Below are positions 8,732-17,480 of a stretch of DNA of 64,000 bases, piece by piece. The stretch is from Streptomyces rhizoryzae (lineage in GTDB: Bacteria > Actinomycetota > Actinomycetes > Streptomycetales > Streptomycetaceae). The stretch covers positions 22,394 to 86,393 of the forward strand of contig NZ_JALMUV010000037.1 of NCBI RefSeq assembly GCF_023155275.1, given 5' to 3'. Under the pieces are notes generated by a model. It was not told the origin of the DNA and made no database searches. It saw only the letters and a program-made list of their open reading frames with translations. Both the position numbers and the translations under genes were made by a program. Numbering within the stretch: the first letter of the stretch is position 1; the number at the start of each line of letters is the position of its first letter.

Positions 8732-11700
8732 CTACCTTTGCGGCACCGCCAGAAGCTCTACCTCCGCCAGTACAACCTTTTGCGGGGAGACCAATCGGTA
8801 ATGCCGGAACGAACCCGGCGAACCGATCGAGAAGACCCGCGTCTGCCGGTCCCAGGCGAAGGACTGGCTCGTTCTCCTGTCCAGTTCCGTCCAACTTATT
8901 CCTTCCTGTGATCCTTCCAACACCCAGCTGTCCGGCGCCCGCGCGCGGTCCGCGGAGGTGAGCGTGTACTGCGCCGCCCGGACCGGTCCGGCCACCGGCA
9001 GCTCGACCGAGGTGAACTCCCCGGCGGTCGCCGAGGTGTTGTCGAACAGCGGCCCGGACGGCGTCGTGGCGTCCCGCGGCGGCGCCGGCACCCGGTCGTC
9101 CCGGGCGATCGAGGACGGCCCGGCGTCCGGGCCGGTGCCCCAGGCGGAGGGGCGCGGCCCCATGGTGAACTCCAGGGTCCCGCCGCGGGCCAGCAGCGCG
9201 TGCGGCAACGCGGTCGTGCGCCACGGCTTCCCGTTCACCCGCAGGCCCTGGACGTAGACGTTCCGGGCGCTGTTGCCCGGCGCGCTGACGACCAGGTCCC
9301 GGCCGTTCTCCAGATGGACGGTGGCCCGGGTGAACAGCGGCGAACCCACCGCGTACTCGCCCTGCCCCAGCACCAGCGGATAGAAGCCCAGGGCGCTGAA
9401 GACGTACCACGCGGACATCTCGCCGTTGTCCTCGTCGCCCGGGTACCCCTGGCCGATCTCGCTGCCCAGATAGAGCCGGGACAGCACCTCGCGCACCGCG
9501 GCCTGCGTCTTGTACGGCTGCCCGGCCGCGTCGTAGAGGTAGGCGATGTGGTGCGCGGGCTGGTTGCTGTGCCCGTACATCCCCATCCGGACGTCGCGGG
9601 CCTCGGTCATCTCGTGGATCACGCCGCCGTAGGAGCCGGCGAACCGCTTCTCCGCGGTCTCCGGGGTGCCGAAGTAGGCGTCCAGCTTCTTCGCCAGCCC
9701 GGCCCGGCCGCCGTGGAGGGCGGCCAGCCCGCGGGTGTCCTGCGGGGCGGCGAAGGCGAAGGTCCAGGCGTTGGTCTCGGTGTAGTCGTAACCCCACACC
9801 CGGGGGTCGAAGCGGTCCGGCGGCAGCCGCCAGCCACCGGCGGCGTCCCGGCCCTGGAAGAAGCCGACGCGTGCGTCGAAGAGCCGCACGTAGTTCTGGG
9901 CCCGGCCCAGGAAGTACGCCGCCTCCTCCCGGTAGCGCGGATCGCCGGTCCTCGCGTGGAGGGCCTGTCCCATCCGGGCGATGCCGAAGTCGTTGAGGTA
10001 GCCCTCCAGCGCCCAGGAGGCGCCCTCGCGGGTGTCGGTGGTGGTGTAGCCGAGGAACGGCGAGGTCGCCATGCCCTTGCGGCCGACACCGGGGGACGGC
10101 GAGGCGACCGTGGCGTTCTTCACCGCCGCCTCGTAGGCCGCCGCGGCGTCGAAGCGGACGCCCTTGACATAGGCGTCGGCGAACGCCACGTCGGAGCTGG
10201 TCCCGGTCATCAGGTCCGCGTAGCCGGGTGAGGACCAGCGGGAGATCCAGCCGCCGTCCCGGTACTGCTGGACGAACCCGTCCGCCAGCCGCCCGGCCCG
10301 GCCGGGGGTGAGCAGGGAGTAGGCGGGCCAGGCGGTGCGGTAGGTGTCCCAGAAGCCGTTGTTGACGTACACCGCGCCGTCGACGATCTTCGCGCCGGTG
10401 TGCGCGGGGGTGTCCGGCCCGGTGGGCGGGGCGAACGGGCTGGCGTACCGCAGGCGCGAACCGACCTGCTCGGAACCGGAGTTGGGATAGAGGTAGAGCC
10501 GGTAGAGGTTGGAGTACAGGGTGGTCAGCTGGTCGCGGGTGGCGCCCTGCACCTCGACGCGGCCCAGCAGGGCGTCCCACTGGGCGCGGGCCCGGTCCGA
10601 GACCGTGGCGAAGGACGTGCCACCGGGGATCTCCCGGGCGAGGTTGGCCCGGGCCTGCGCCACCCCGATCAGCGAGGTCGCCAGCCGCAGCGTCACGGTG
10701 CGGTCCGCGCCCGGCCGCAGCTTCAGATAACCGGTGACGTGCGGACCGCCGCCCCCGCCGAGCCGGCCGCTCGCGGTGACCGGCGCGTCCACCTCCCCGT
10801 AGACGAACAGCCGGGTGGCGCCGGCCGACAGGCCGCTGCGGACGTCGGAGTAGCCGGTGATCACCCCGCGCTCCGGGTCCAGGTCGAGGCCGCCCTTGTC
10901 GTTGACGTTGTCGAAGAGCAGGTTGGCGTCCGCACCGGGGAAGGTGAAGCGCATCATCGCGGCGTGGTCGGACGGCGCGATCTCGGCCCGCAGGCCGTTG
11001 TCGAAGGTGACGCCGTACCGGTACGGCCGCGCCGACTCGCGCGTGTGGTGGAACGGCAGCGCGCGCCCGGTCCGCGAGGCGTCCGGGGTGCCGGCCGCCA
11101 CCGACGGCATCACCTGGAAGGTCTGCCGGTCGCCCATCCACGGGCTCGGCTCGTGACTGGCGCTGAACGCCTGGAGGGTGGGGAGGTTGTCGGCGTTGTT
11201 GCGCCGCGCGTACGCGTAGAGCCAGTCCGCGGACCCGGCGTCGGTGACCGGCGTCCAGAAGGTGAAGCCGTTGGGGACCGCGGTGGCGGGGAAGGTGTTC
11301 CCGCGCGAGAAGCTGCCGCTGGACAGCGTGCCGCGGGTGGTGACCGCGTAGTCGGAGAGGTGCGCGAGCGGTTTCTCCGGGGCCCGCGGGCCGATGGCCA
11401 GGTCGTCGAGCCAGCCGCGGAAGGCGGGCGCGGTGCGCGGCGCCCGGGGCGCGTCGTAGCCGAGCAGGATCCGGGCGATGGTCTTGCCGGCGGCGACCGC
11501 GCCGATCCGGGACTCCCGCGCGTTCCACTGGTTGGCGTACAGGGTCCTGGCGGCGGCCTGGCCCTGCGGGGTCAGCGGGGCTCCGTTCGTGTCGCGGGCG
11601 CCCAGGTCGCTCAGGTACGTCCCGTCGGTGAACGCCAGGTCCACCGCGACATGGGTCGCCGGGTAGTCGAGGTCGGTCTCCGCCAGCTCCGGGAAGACCT

Positions 11701-12163
11701 TGTAGGAGAGCGTGGTCGCCGGGGTGACGGGGATCCGCACCGCGAAGAGCTTGTTGTACGCGTACGCCCGGCCGGCCGCGGTGTGGGTGCCGGCGTAGCG
11801 CAGCGCGTGGGTGCCGGTGAAGCCGGCGTGCGCCTTGGCGGTGGGGGAGGAGTCCGGTCCGGTGCCGGTCCCGGTGCTCATCCCCGGCGCGCCGGGGGCG
11901 GTCGCGGGGGAGACGCCGGAGGTCCGGGGGCGGCCGTCCGGGCCGGTCTCGGCGGTGTCGGTCCAGTCCGGCGCGGGCTCGCCGGCCTCGAAGGAGGTGT
12001 GGAACCCCGCCGCGCCGGCCGGGGGCGGCGGGGCGGCCCGGGCGGCGCCGGGGGCGGTGAGGACGAGCAGGGCGGCCGCCGCGAGGGCGGCGGGGCGGGC
12101 GAATCCGTGCCGTGGACGGTGCCGGTTCCCGTGCCGGTGCGTGTGCCGGTGTCTGTGCCGCAC
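8732..12163 (-). CDS. Secreted GH92-family alpha-mannosidase with C-terminal discoidin-like domain
   Basis: About 1143 aa. The His/Arg-rich N-terminus followed by AALAAAALLVLTAPGAARA is a signal peptide. A beta-sandwich region comes next (about 80-250), then the GH92 N-terminal domain (RGTLSSGSFSRGNTFPA) and the (alpha/alpha)6 catalytic domain. This has the GH92 hallmarks FWDTYRTAWPAY, HIAYLYDAAGQPYKTQ and YPGDEDNGEMSAWYVFSALG, whose acidic residues act with Ca2+ in the inverting mechanism. The last about 130 residues resemble an F5/8 type C carbohydrate-binding domain. Family activity is exo-alpha-mannosidase on N-glycan or yeast mannan. GTG 12163 is chosen over an in-frame ATG at 12217: AGAGG precedes it, and the upstream palindrome would otherwise be inside the gene. 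Confidence 0.9.
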   Translation of the reverse strand: MRHRHRHTHRHGNRHRPRHGFARPAALAAAALLVLTAPGAARAAPPPPAGAAGFHTSFEAGEPAPDWTDTAETGPDGRPRTSGVSPATAPGAPGMSTGTGTGPDSSPTAKAHAGFTGTHALRYAGTHTAAGRAYAYNKLFAVRIPVTPATTLSYKVFPELAETDLDYPATHVAVDLAFTDGTYLSDLGARDTNGAPLTPQGQAAARTLYANQWNARESRIGAVAAGKTIARILLGYDAPRAPRTAPAFRGWLDDLAIGPRAPEKPLAHLSDYAVTTRGTLSSGSFSRGNTFPATAVPNGFTFWTPVTDAGSADWLYAYARRNNADNLPTLQAFSASHEPSPWMGDRQTFQVMPSVAAGTPDASRTGRALPFHHTRESARPYRYGVTFDNGLRAEIAPSDHAAMMRFTFPGADANLLFDNVNDKGGLDLDPERGVITGYSDVRSGLSAGATRLFVYGEVDAPVTASGRLGGGGGPHVTGYLKLRPGADRTVTLRLATSLIGVAQARANLAREIPGGTSFATVSDRARAQWDALLGRVEVQGATRDQLTTLYSNLYRLYLYPNSGSEQVGSRLRYASPFAPPTGPDTPAHTGAKIVDGAVYVNNGFWDTYRTAWPAYSLLTPGRAGRLADGFVQQYRDGGWISRWSSPGYADLMTGTSSDVAFADAYVKGVRFDAAAAYEAAVKNATVASPSPGVGRKGMATSPFLGYTTTDTREGASWALEGYLNDFGIARMGQALHARTGDPRYREEAAYFLGRAQNYVRLFDARVGFFQGRDAAGGWRLPPDRFDPRVWGYDYTETNAWTFAFAAPQDTRGLAALHGGRAGLAKKLDAYFGTPETAEKRFAGSYGGVIHEMTEARDVRMGMYGHSNQPAHHIAYLYDAAGQPYKTQAAVREVLSRLYLGSEIGQGYPGDEDNGEMSAWYVFSALGFYPLVLGQGEYAVGSPLFTRATVHLENGRDLVVSAPGNSARNVYVQGLRVNGKPWRTTALPHALLARGGTLEFTMGPRPSAWGTGPDAGPSSIARDDRVPAPPRDATTPSGPLFDNTSATAGEFTSVELPVAGPVRAAQYTLTSADRARAPDSWVLEGSQEGISWTELDRRTSQSFAWDRQTRVFSIGSPGSFRHYRLVSPQKVVLAEVELLAVPQR

Positions 12164-12183
12164 GCGAGCCCTCTCAACGGAGT

Positions 12184-12197
12184 TGACATCGTTGTCA
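12184..12197. promoter_or_regulatory. Inverted repeat TGACA-TCGT-TGTCA upstream of the GH92 gene
   Basis: A perfect 5+5 repeat 21 bp upstream of the chosen GH92 start. Short TGACA/TGTCA palindromes are typical of LacI-family operators for glycoside-hydrolase genes in actinobacteria. A sister sequence occurs upstream of xylF at 17370-17383. Confidence 0.55.
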
Positions 12198-12616
12198 GTT
12201 GCGTGGTGCAGAGACAAGTAAGGTGCCCGGCGGCACCGGTGTCAAGGGTCCGGCGGCGCCCGGAACCGGCCGTGTCGCACCGCCCGGCGGCGGGCGGCGC
12301 CGCGCCCCTGGCCGCGCGCCGCGCAGGAGGCGTGCGCGGCGCATACCGGCGAGGTCTCAACTAGGGAAAGACTCCCGGCCAACCCGGTACCCGATCTTGC
12401 CCGTTCGGCCGGAAGTGGACTATACCTATCGGCGACCGAAACCGGCCGTACGCACGCCTGGCCGGAATCCGGGGGGAAAAGCGTGGCGGGCTTCCAATCC
12501 TCGCCTTTCCCTGGCTCGCCCGGTGCACATCCCGTACCACTCAGCTTCATCTGACCCGCGGTGCCGGGGTGGCTCCGGTACACCGCCTGAGTCCTGAAGA
12601 AGGCGAGGACTTGAGC
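12198..12616. other. Intergenic region upstream of ngcE
   Basis: About 420 bp between the divergent GH92 and ngcE genes. I see no gene. It holds the candidate DasR site described separately and AT-richer sequence downstream of it that may contain the ngcE promoter. Confidence 0.6.
12414..12429 (+). promoter_or_regulatory. Candidate DasR-responsive element (dre) upstream of ngcE
   Basis: AGTGGACTATACCTAT matches the 16-bp dre consensus ACTGGTCTAGACCACT at 11 positions, including the TGG-N7-ACC frame. DasR, a GntR regulator sensing GlcN-6-phosphate, controls chitin and GlcNAc uptake genes in Streptomyces, so the location about 190 bp upstream of ngcE is consistent. Confidence 0.55.
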
Positions 12617-14053
12617 ATGGGATCCACCTCAGAAGTAGGCCGCCGCGATCTGGTCAAGCGGGCGGCGGCCCTGGGAATTCTCTCCGTACCGGCCGTCGGC
12701 GCCCTGACGTCCTGCGCCACCGGCGGCGGGGGCGGTTCCGACGGCGGCGGCACCGAGAACAAGGGCGCGACCTCCGCGCAGAATCCGCTCGGGGTGAAGA
12801 AGGGCGCGCCGCTGGAGGCGTTCATCTTCAAGGGCGGCCTGGGCGACCAGTACGCCAAGGACGCCGAGGCGGACTACGACAAGGCCTACGGCACCACGGT
12901 CAAGCACACCGGCACCCAGCAGATCGGGCCGAAACTCCAGCCGCGCTTCGCCGGCGGAAATCCGCCCGATCTGATCGACAACTCCGGCGCCGACCACCTG
13001 GACATGAACAAGCTGTCCGCGCAGGGCCAGTTGCAGGACCTCGCCGCACTGCTCGACGCCCCCTCGCTGGACGACCCGAAGAAGAAGGTCCGGGACACGC
13101 TCTACCCCAGCACCATCGAAAAGGGCAAGCACAAGGACGCCTTCGACGTCTTCTACTACGCCTTCACCGTCTACGGCACGTGGTATTCCGGCAAGCTCCT
13201 GAAGGACCGGGGCTGGACCTATCCCACCTCGTTCGACGAGATGCTCTCGCTCTGCGCGGAGATCAAGAAGGCCGGGCTCGCGCCCTGGACGTACCCCGGG
13301 AAATACCCCTACTACGTCCACTTCAACTTGTTCGCGCAGATCGCCAAGATCGGCGGTCTGGACAAGTGGATCGCCATCGACAACCTCGAACCGAACGCCT
13401 GGACCGGCAACGACGCGGTCAAGCAGGTCGTCGGCTTCTACGAGGAACTGGCCGCCAAGGGGTATTTCCTGGCCGGCAGCCAGGGCCTTACGCACATTCA
13501 GTCGCAGACCGCCTGGACCCGCGGCAAGGCGGTCTTCATCCCCAACGGCTCCTGGGTGGAGAACGAGGCCGCGCCCACCACCCCGGCCGACTTCGGCATG
13601 GCCGTCGGCCCGCTCTTCGACGGCGGCAGCGGCGACCGCATGCCGCACGGCACCCTGCGCGCCGAACCCAGTGAGCCGTTCATCGTCGCCAAGGGCGGCA
13701 AGAATCCGCTCGGCGGAATGGAACTCCTGCGCATTATGGCCTCCAGGAAGCACGCGCAGAATTTCGCCACCAAGGTCAAGTCGCTCACCGCCGTCCAGGG
13801 CGCCACCGACGGAATGCAGCTCTCGCCCGGCCTGGCATCCGCCGCCCAGGCCGTCAAGGCCGGCGGGAAGAACCTCCTGATGATCCAGCTTCAGGAGTGG
13901 TACCCGAAGCTGACCGACGAAAAGCTGGGCGGTCTGACCAGCCAGCTGCTCACCGGTGAACTGAAGGCCGCCGACTGGATCAAGAAGGCCCAGCAGTACG
14001 CGGACGAGGTCGCCAAGGACGATTCGGTCACCAAGTTCCACCGCGCTTCCTGA
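12617..14053 (+). CDS. ngcE: Sugar-binding lipoprotein of an N-acetylglucosamine/chitobiose ABC importer
   Basis: 478 aa extracellular solute-binding protein of the CUT1 type. The N-terminus has a twin-arginine motif (GRRDLVKR) and a lipobox ending at C33 (GALTSC), so it is probably Tat-exported and lipid-anchored. The body shows SBP family 1 features: a ligand cleft with many Trp/Tyr residues and the AFDVFYYAFTVYGTWYSGKLL segment. ATG 12617 follows GAAGGCGAGG. Its operon partners ngcF and ngcG follow directly, and the regulator gene after them is a ROK protein. No ATPase is encoded, which is normal for Streptomyces CUT1 systems that share MsiK. Assignment to NgcE rests on the S. coelicolor gene order I recall (SCO6005-6008). 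Confidence 0.85.
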   Translation: MGSTSEVGRRDLVKRAAALGILSVPAVGALTSCATGGGGGSDGGGTENKGATSAQNPLGVKKGAPLEAFIFKGGLGDQYAKDAEADYDKAYGTTVKHTGTQQIGPKLQPRFAGGNPPDLIDNSGADHLDMNKLSAQGQLQDLAALLDAPSLDDPKKKVRDTLYPSTIEKGKHKDAFDVFYYAFTVYGTWYSGKLLKDRGWTYPTSFDEMLSLCAEIKKAGLAPWTYPGKYPYYVHFNLFAQIAKIGGLDKWIAIDNLEPNAWTGNDAVKQVVGFYEELAAKGYFLAGSQGLTHIQSQTAWTRGKAVFIPNGSWVENEAAPTTPADFGMAVGPLFDGGSGDRMPHGTLRAEPSEPFIVAKGGKNPLGGMELLRIMASRKHAQNFATKVKSLTAVQGATDGMQLSPGLASAAQAVKAGGKNLLMIQLQEWYPKLTDEKLGGLTSQLLTGELKAADWIKKAQQYADEVAKDDSVTKFHRAS

Positions 14054-14114
14054 CCGGATTCCCGGCCGGGAGTCCGGCCACGTTCCACCGCTGACGAGGG
14101 AGGGCCGGGGAGCC

Positions 14115-15038
14115 ATGCGCCACGGCAAGTACCGATTCATCGTGGGGTTCCTGGCCCTGCCTCTGCTGCTCTACGGGATCTTCGTGATCTCGCCGTTCGT
14201 CCAGGCGTTCCAGATTTCCACCACGGAATGGAGCGGTCTGCGCGGCACCGCCAAGGGCGTCGGGCTGGCCAACTACGGAAAACTGCTGCACAGCGACGAA
14301 TTCTGGAACGCACTCGGCCACAACGTCATCATGCTGGTGCTGGTGCCGATCGCGACCCTGGCCCTCGGGCTGTTCTTCGCGTTCATGCTGAACGTGGGCG
14401 GCCGGGCCCGGCGCGGCGCGGTCGTCACCGGCGTCCGCGGCGCGGCGTTCTACAAATTCGTCTATTTCTTCCCGCAGGTCATCTCGATCACCATCATCTC
14501 GGTGATCTGGTTCAACATCTACAATCCCGATCCGCACGACGGCATGCTCAACTCGCTGCTCGGCGCCTTCGGCCTGGATTCCCTCCAGAGCGCCTGGCTG
14601 GGGGAGGGGCGGCTCGCGCTGGCCTGCATCATGGTGGTGATGGTGTGGGCCAATGTCGGCTTCTACGTGGTGCTGTTCTCCGCCGCCATGGCCTCCATAC
14701 CCCGGGAGATCTACGAGGCCGCGCTGCTGGACGGCGCCGGCCGCTCGCACACCTTCTTCCGGATCACCCTGCCGCTGCTGTGGGACACCGTGCAGACGGG
14801 CTGGGTCTACATGGGCATCATCGCGATGGACGCCTTCGCGCTGGTCCAGATCATGTCGGTCAACATGGGCGGTCCGGACGGCGCGACCGACGTCGTTCCG
14901 CTCCGCCTCTACCTCACCGCCTTCCGCGACAGCCAGTTCGGGTACGCGGCGGCGATGGGCGTGGCGATGCTCGTCGTCACGCTGCTGTTCGCCGTCCTCA
15001 CGATGCGCTTCGCGCGCCGTGAGCGGATCGAGTTCTAG
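14115..15038 (+). CDS. ngcF: ABC importer permease, MalF type
   Basis: 307 aa, about six transmembrane segments; the first is FIVGFLALPLLLYGIFVISP. The cytoplasmic EAA loop (EIYEAALLDGAGRSHTFFRITLPLL) that docks the ATPase lies at about residues 200-225. GGGGAG precedes the ATG. It lies 61 bp after ngcE and 11 bp before ngcG in the same operon, so it forms the membrane channel with NgcG for the sugar bound by NgcE. Confidence 0.9.
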   Translation: MRHGKYRFIVGFLALPLLLYGIFVISPFVQAFQISTTEWSGLRGTAKGVGLANYGKLLHSDEFWNALGHNVIMLVLVPIATLALGLFFAFMLNVGGRARRGAVVTGVRGAAFYKFVYFFPQVISITIISVIWFNIYNPDPHDGMLNSLLGAFGLDSLQSAWLGEGRLALACIMVVMVWANVGFYVVLFSAAMASIPREIYEAALLDGAGRSHTFFRITLPLLWDTVQTGWVYMGIIAMDAFALVQIMSVNMGGPDGATDVVPLRLYLTAFRDSQFGYAAAMGVAMLVVTLLFAVLTMRFARRERIEF

Positions 15039-15049
15039 GGGCAGGGCGC

Positions 15050-15928
15050 ATGACGACGACCAAGACCACCGCGGCCCGGCCGCGCCGCACCCACGCGGGC
15101 GGCACCCTCAACGTCTTCTCGCACGGCATCCTCTTCGTCTGGGCGCTGATGGTGGGGCTCCCGCTGCTGTGGGTGCTGTGGAGCTCCTTCAAGAGCAGCG
15201 GCGACATCCTCACCACCCCGTGGTCGCTGCCCGGCAAGCTGCACGGGGAGAACTGGGCCAACGCCTGGGAGAAGGCCAACATCGGCAAGATGTTCCTCAA
15301 CACCCTCATCGTGGTGGGCGGTTCGCTCACCGGGACGATGGTGCTGGGCTCCATGGCCGGCTACGTCCTGGCCCGCTTCGACTTCCCCGGCAACCGCGTC
15401 ATCTACTACCTCTTCGTCGCCGGGATGTCCTTCCCGGTCTTCATGCTGGTGATCCCGCTGTTCTTCGTCCTGCGGGACTTCCCCGGGATCCCGCTGCTGG
15501 CGACGTACCAGGGCCTGATCGCGGTCTACATCGCCTACTCGCTGCCGTTCACGGTCTTCTTCATGACCGCCTTCTTCCGCACCCTGCCGACCTCGGTGGC
15601 GGAGGCCGCGATGATCGACGGGGCCTCGCACGCCCGGACGTTCTTCCAGGTCATGCTGCCGATGGCCAAACCGGGCCTGATCAGCGTGGGGATCTTCAAC
15701 TTCCTGGGGCAGTGGAACCAGTACCTGCTGCCGATGGTGCTCAACCAGGACGAGGACAAGTACGTCCTCACCCAGGGCCTGGCCAACCTCGCGCTCCAGC
15801 AGGGCTACCAGGGCGACTGGGGCGGGCTGATGGCGGGCATGATGATTGCGATGCTGCCGGTGCTGCTGGTCTACGTGATCTTCCAGCGGCAGGTGCAGGC
15901 CGGACTGACCGCCGGGGCGCTCAAGTAG
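15050..15928 (+). CDS. ngcG: ABC importer permease, MalG type
   Basis: 292 aa with about six transmembrane segments. The EAA loop SVAEAAMIDGASHARTFFQVMLP is followed by PGLISVGIFNFLGQWNQYL, the usual MalG-type continuation. It is the last gene of the importer operon and pairs with NgcF. The ATP-hydrolysing subunit must come from elsewhere. Confidence 0.9.
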   Translation: MTTTKTTAARPRRTHAGGTLNVFSHGILFVWALMVGLPLLWVLWSSFKSSGDILTTPWSLPGKLHGENWANAWEKANIGKMFLNTLIVVGGSLTGTMVLGSMAGYVLARFDFPGNRVIYYLFVAGMSFPVFMLVIPLFFVLRDFPGIPLLATYQGLIAVYIAYSLPFTVFFMTAFFRTLPTSVAEAAMIDGASHARTFFQVMLPMAKPGLISVGIFNFLGQWNQYLLPMVLNQDEDKYVLTQGLANLALQQGYQGDWGGLMAGMMIAMLPVLLVYVIFQRQVQAGLTAGALK

Positions 15929-16046
15929 CGCCCGCGGGGCGGCTCCTGCCCGGCCGGGCCGCCCCGGCGCGCGCCCCGGTCCCGGCCCCGGTCCGCCCGG
16001 TGGTCAACGCCTTGACGGGACTTCCCCGCCGGAGTTCTGCTTAGAG

Positions 16047-16059
16047 TTCACATGTTGAA
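16047..16059. promoter_or_regulatory. Inverted repeat TTCA-N5-TGAA upstream of the ROK gene
   Basis: TTCACATGTTGAA lies about 85 bp upstream of the ROK regulator start in an AT-richer pocket. It fits 11 of 13 positions of the Rok7B7 consensus as I recall it (TTKAMKHSTTSAV), so it may be the autoregulatory site. Confidence 0.4.
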
Positions 16060-16142
16060 TTCGTAGCCGCCCCTCGACGACGCGGGTGCGGCCGGCGGGC
16101 AGTCGTCGCACTGCCCGCCCGCAGGCGGGAGTGGATGAGTCG

Positions 16143-17342
16143 ATGGAGACTCCGGGGTCGCAGTCCTCGCTGCACCGGGCCAATCTGGAGCGGGTCGTCC
16201 GGGCGGTGCGCATGGCGGGCTCGCTCACCCAGGCGGAGATCGCCCGGAGCACGGGGCTGTCCGCGGCCACCGTCTCCAACATCGTTCGTGAGTTGAAGGA
16301 CGGCGGCACGGTGCAGGTGACGCCCACCTCGGCGGGCGGCCGCCGGGCGCGCAGCGTCTCGCTGTCCGGGGACGCCGGCATCGTGGTGGGCGTCGATTTC
16401 GGCCATTCCCACCTGCGGGTGGCGGTCGGCAATCTCGCGCACGAGGTGCTCGCCGAGGAGGCCGAGCCGATCGACGTGGACGCCTCCGCGGCCGAGGGCT
16501 TCGACCGGGCCGAGCAGCTGGTCAGCCGGCTGATCGAGCGGACCGGCGTCGGCCCGGGCAAGGTCATCGGCGTCGGCCTGGGCGTCCCCGGCCCCATCGA
16601 CGTCAAGTCCGGCACCCTCGGCTCGACCGCGATCCTGCCGGGCTGGGCCGGGACCAAGCCCGGCGAGGAGCTGTCCGGGCGGCTCGGCGTCCCGGTCCAC
16701 GTCGACAACGACGCCAACCTCGGCGCGCTCGGCGAGCTGGTCTGGGGCGGCGGCCGCGGCGCGGCGGACCTGGCCTACATCAAGGTGGCCAGCGGCGTCG
16801 GCGCCGGCCTGGTGATCAGCGGCCAGATCTACCGCGGACCGGGCGGCACCGCCGGTGAGATCGGGCACATCACGCTCGACGAGTCCGGCCCGGTCTGCCG
16901 CTGCGGCAACCGCGGCTGCCTGGAGACCTTCACCGCCGCCCGCTACGTCCTCCCGCTGCTCCAGCCCAGCCACGGCCCCGGCCTGACCATGGCGCGGGTG
17001 GTCCAGTTGGCCCGGGACGGCGATCCGGGCTGCCGCCGGGTCATCGCGGACGTGGGACGGCACATCGGCAGCGGGGTGGCGAACCTCTGCAACCTGCTCA
17101 ACCCGAGCCGGGTGGTGCTCGGCGGCGACCTCGCGGAGGCCGGCGAGCTGGTCCTCGCCCCGATCCGGGAGTCGGTGTCGCGGTACGCGATCCCCAGCGC
17201 CGCCCGCCAGCTGAGCATCGTCCCCGGCACGCTCGGCGGCCGGGCAGAAGTGCTGGGCGCCCTGGCCCTGGTGCTGAGCGAGATGGGCGATTCCTCGCTG
17301 CTCGACACGGCCCCGGACGCGGCCGCCTCCGCCATGGTGTGA
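16143..17342 (+). CDS. rok7B7: ROK-family transcriptional regulator, Rok7B7 type
   Basis: 399 aa. Residues about 10-70 form a winged HTH (LTQAEIARSTGLSAATVSNIVREL). The rest is a ROK sugar-kinase-like fold: DFGHSHLRVAVG as the phosphate loop, GLGVPGPIDVKSG, DNDANLGALGELVWG, and the zinc-binding CRCGNRGCLE. It lies between ngcEFG and xylFGH, exactly as Rok7B7 does in S. coelicolor, where it influences xylose uptake, carbon catabolite repression and antibiotic production. ATG 16143 follows GGGAG at a slightly long distance; GTG 16131 is an alternative start. Its own upstream region and that of xylF carry candidate binding sites. Confidence 0.9.
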   Translation: METPGSQSSLHRANLERVVRAVRMAGSLTQAEIARSTGLSAATVSNIVRELKDGGTVQVTPTSAGGRRARSVSLSGDAGIVVGVDFGHSHLRVAVGNLAHEVLAEEAEPIDVDASAAEGFDRAEQLVSRLIERTGVGPGKVIGVGLGVPGPIDVKSGTLGSTAILPGWAGTKPGEELSGRLGVPVHVDNDANLGALGELVWGGGRGAADLAYIKVASGVGAGLVISGQIYRGPGGTAGEIGHITLDESGPVCRCGNRGCLETFTAARYVLPLLQPSHGPGLTMARVVQLARDGDPGCRRVIADVGRHIGSGVANLCNLLNPSRVVLGGDLAEAGELVLAPIRESVSRYAIPSAARQLSIVPGTLGGRAEVLGALALVLSEMGDSSLLDTAPDAAASAMV

Positions 17343-17369
17343 CGGGCTTCCGTTCACACCTATAACGCA

Positions 17370-17383
17370 TGGCACCGTTGTCA
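17370..17383. promoter_or_regulatory. TGGCACCGTTGTCA upstream of xylF, like the GH92 operator
   Basis: An imperfect inverted repeat (ATGGCA-CCGT-TGTCAT) differing from the GH92 upstream site (12184-12197) at two of 14 positions. This suggests one LacI-type or similar regulator could see both. Confidence 0.4.
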
Positions 17384-17395
17384 TCTCGTTAAGAA

Positions 17396-17408
17396 TTTAC
17401 TCCTTGAC
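17396..17408 (+). promoter_or_regulatory. Rok7B7-type binding site upstream of xylF
   Basis: TTTACTCCTTGAC satisfies every position of TTKAMKHSTTSAV, the consensus I recall for Rok7B7. It lies about 75 bp upstream of xylF and downstream of the ROK gene itself, where direct control of xylFGH by Rok7B7 has been reported for S. coelicolor. Confidence 0.6.
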
Positions 17409-17480
17409 CATCGCGGGGCGGCCGAGTTGACTTCCAGCCACCTCGGCCGCAACGACGCGGCCATGTCAGGGAGGCACCGC

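Noticed and set aside
10400..12364. Forward 654-aa open frame opposite the GH92 gene
   Set aside because: Arg/Gly/Val-rich shadow frame; no RBS and no domain, whereas the reverse frame is a complete GH92 enzyme.
12199..12597. Frames in the ngcE upstream region
   Set aside because: No RBS or family resemblance; the interval behaves as a promoter region with a DasR-like site.
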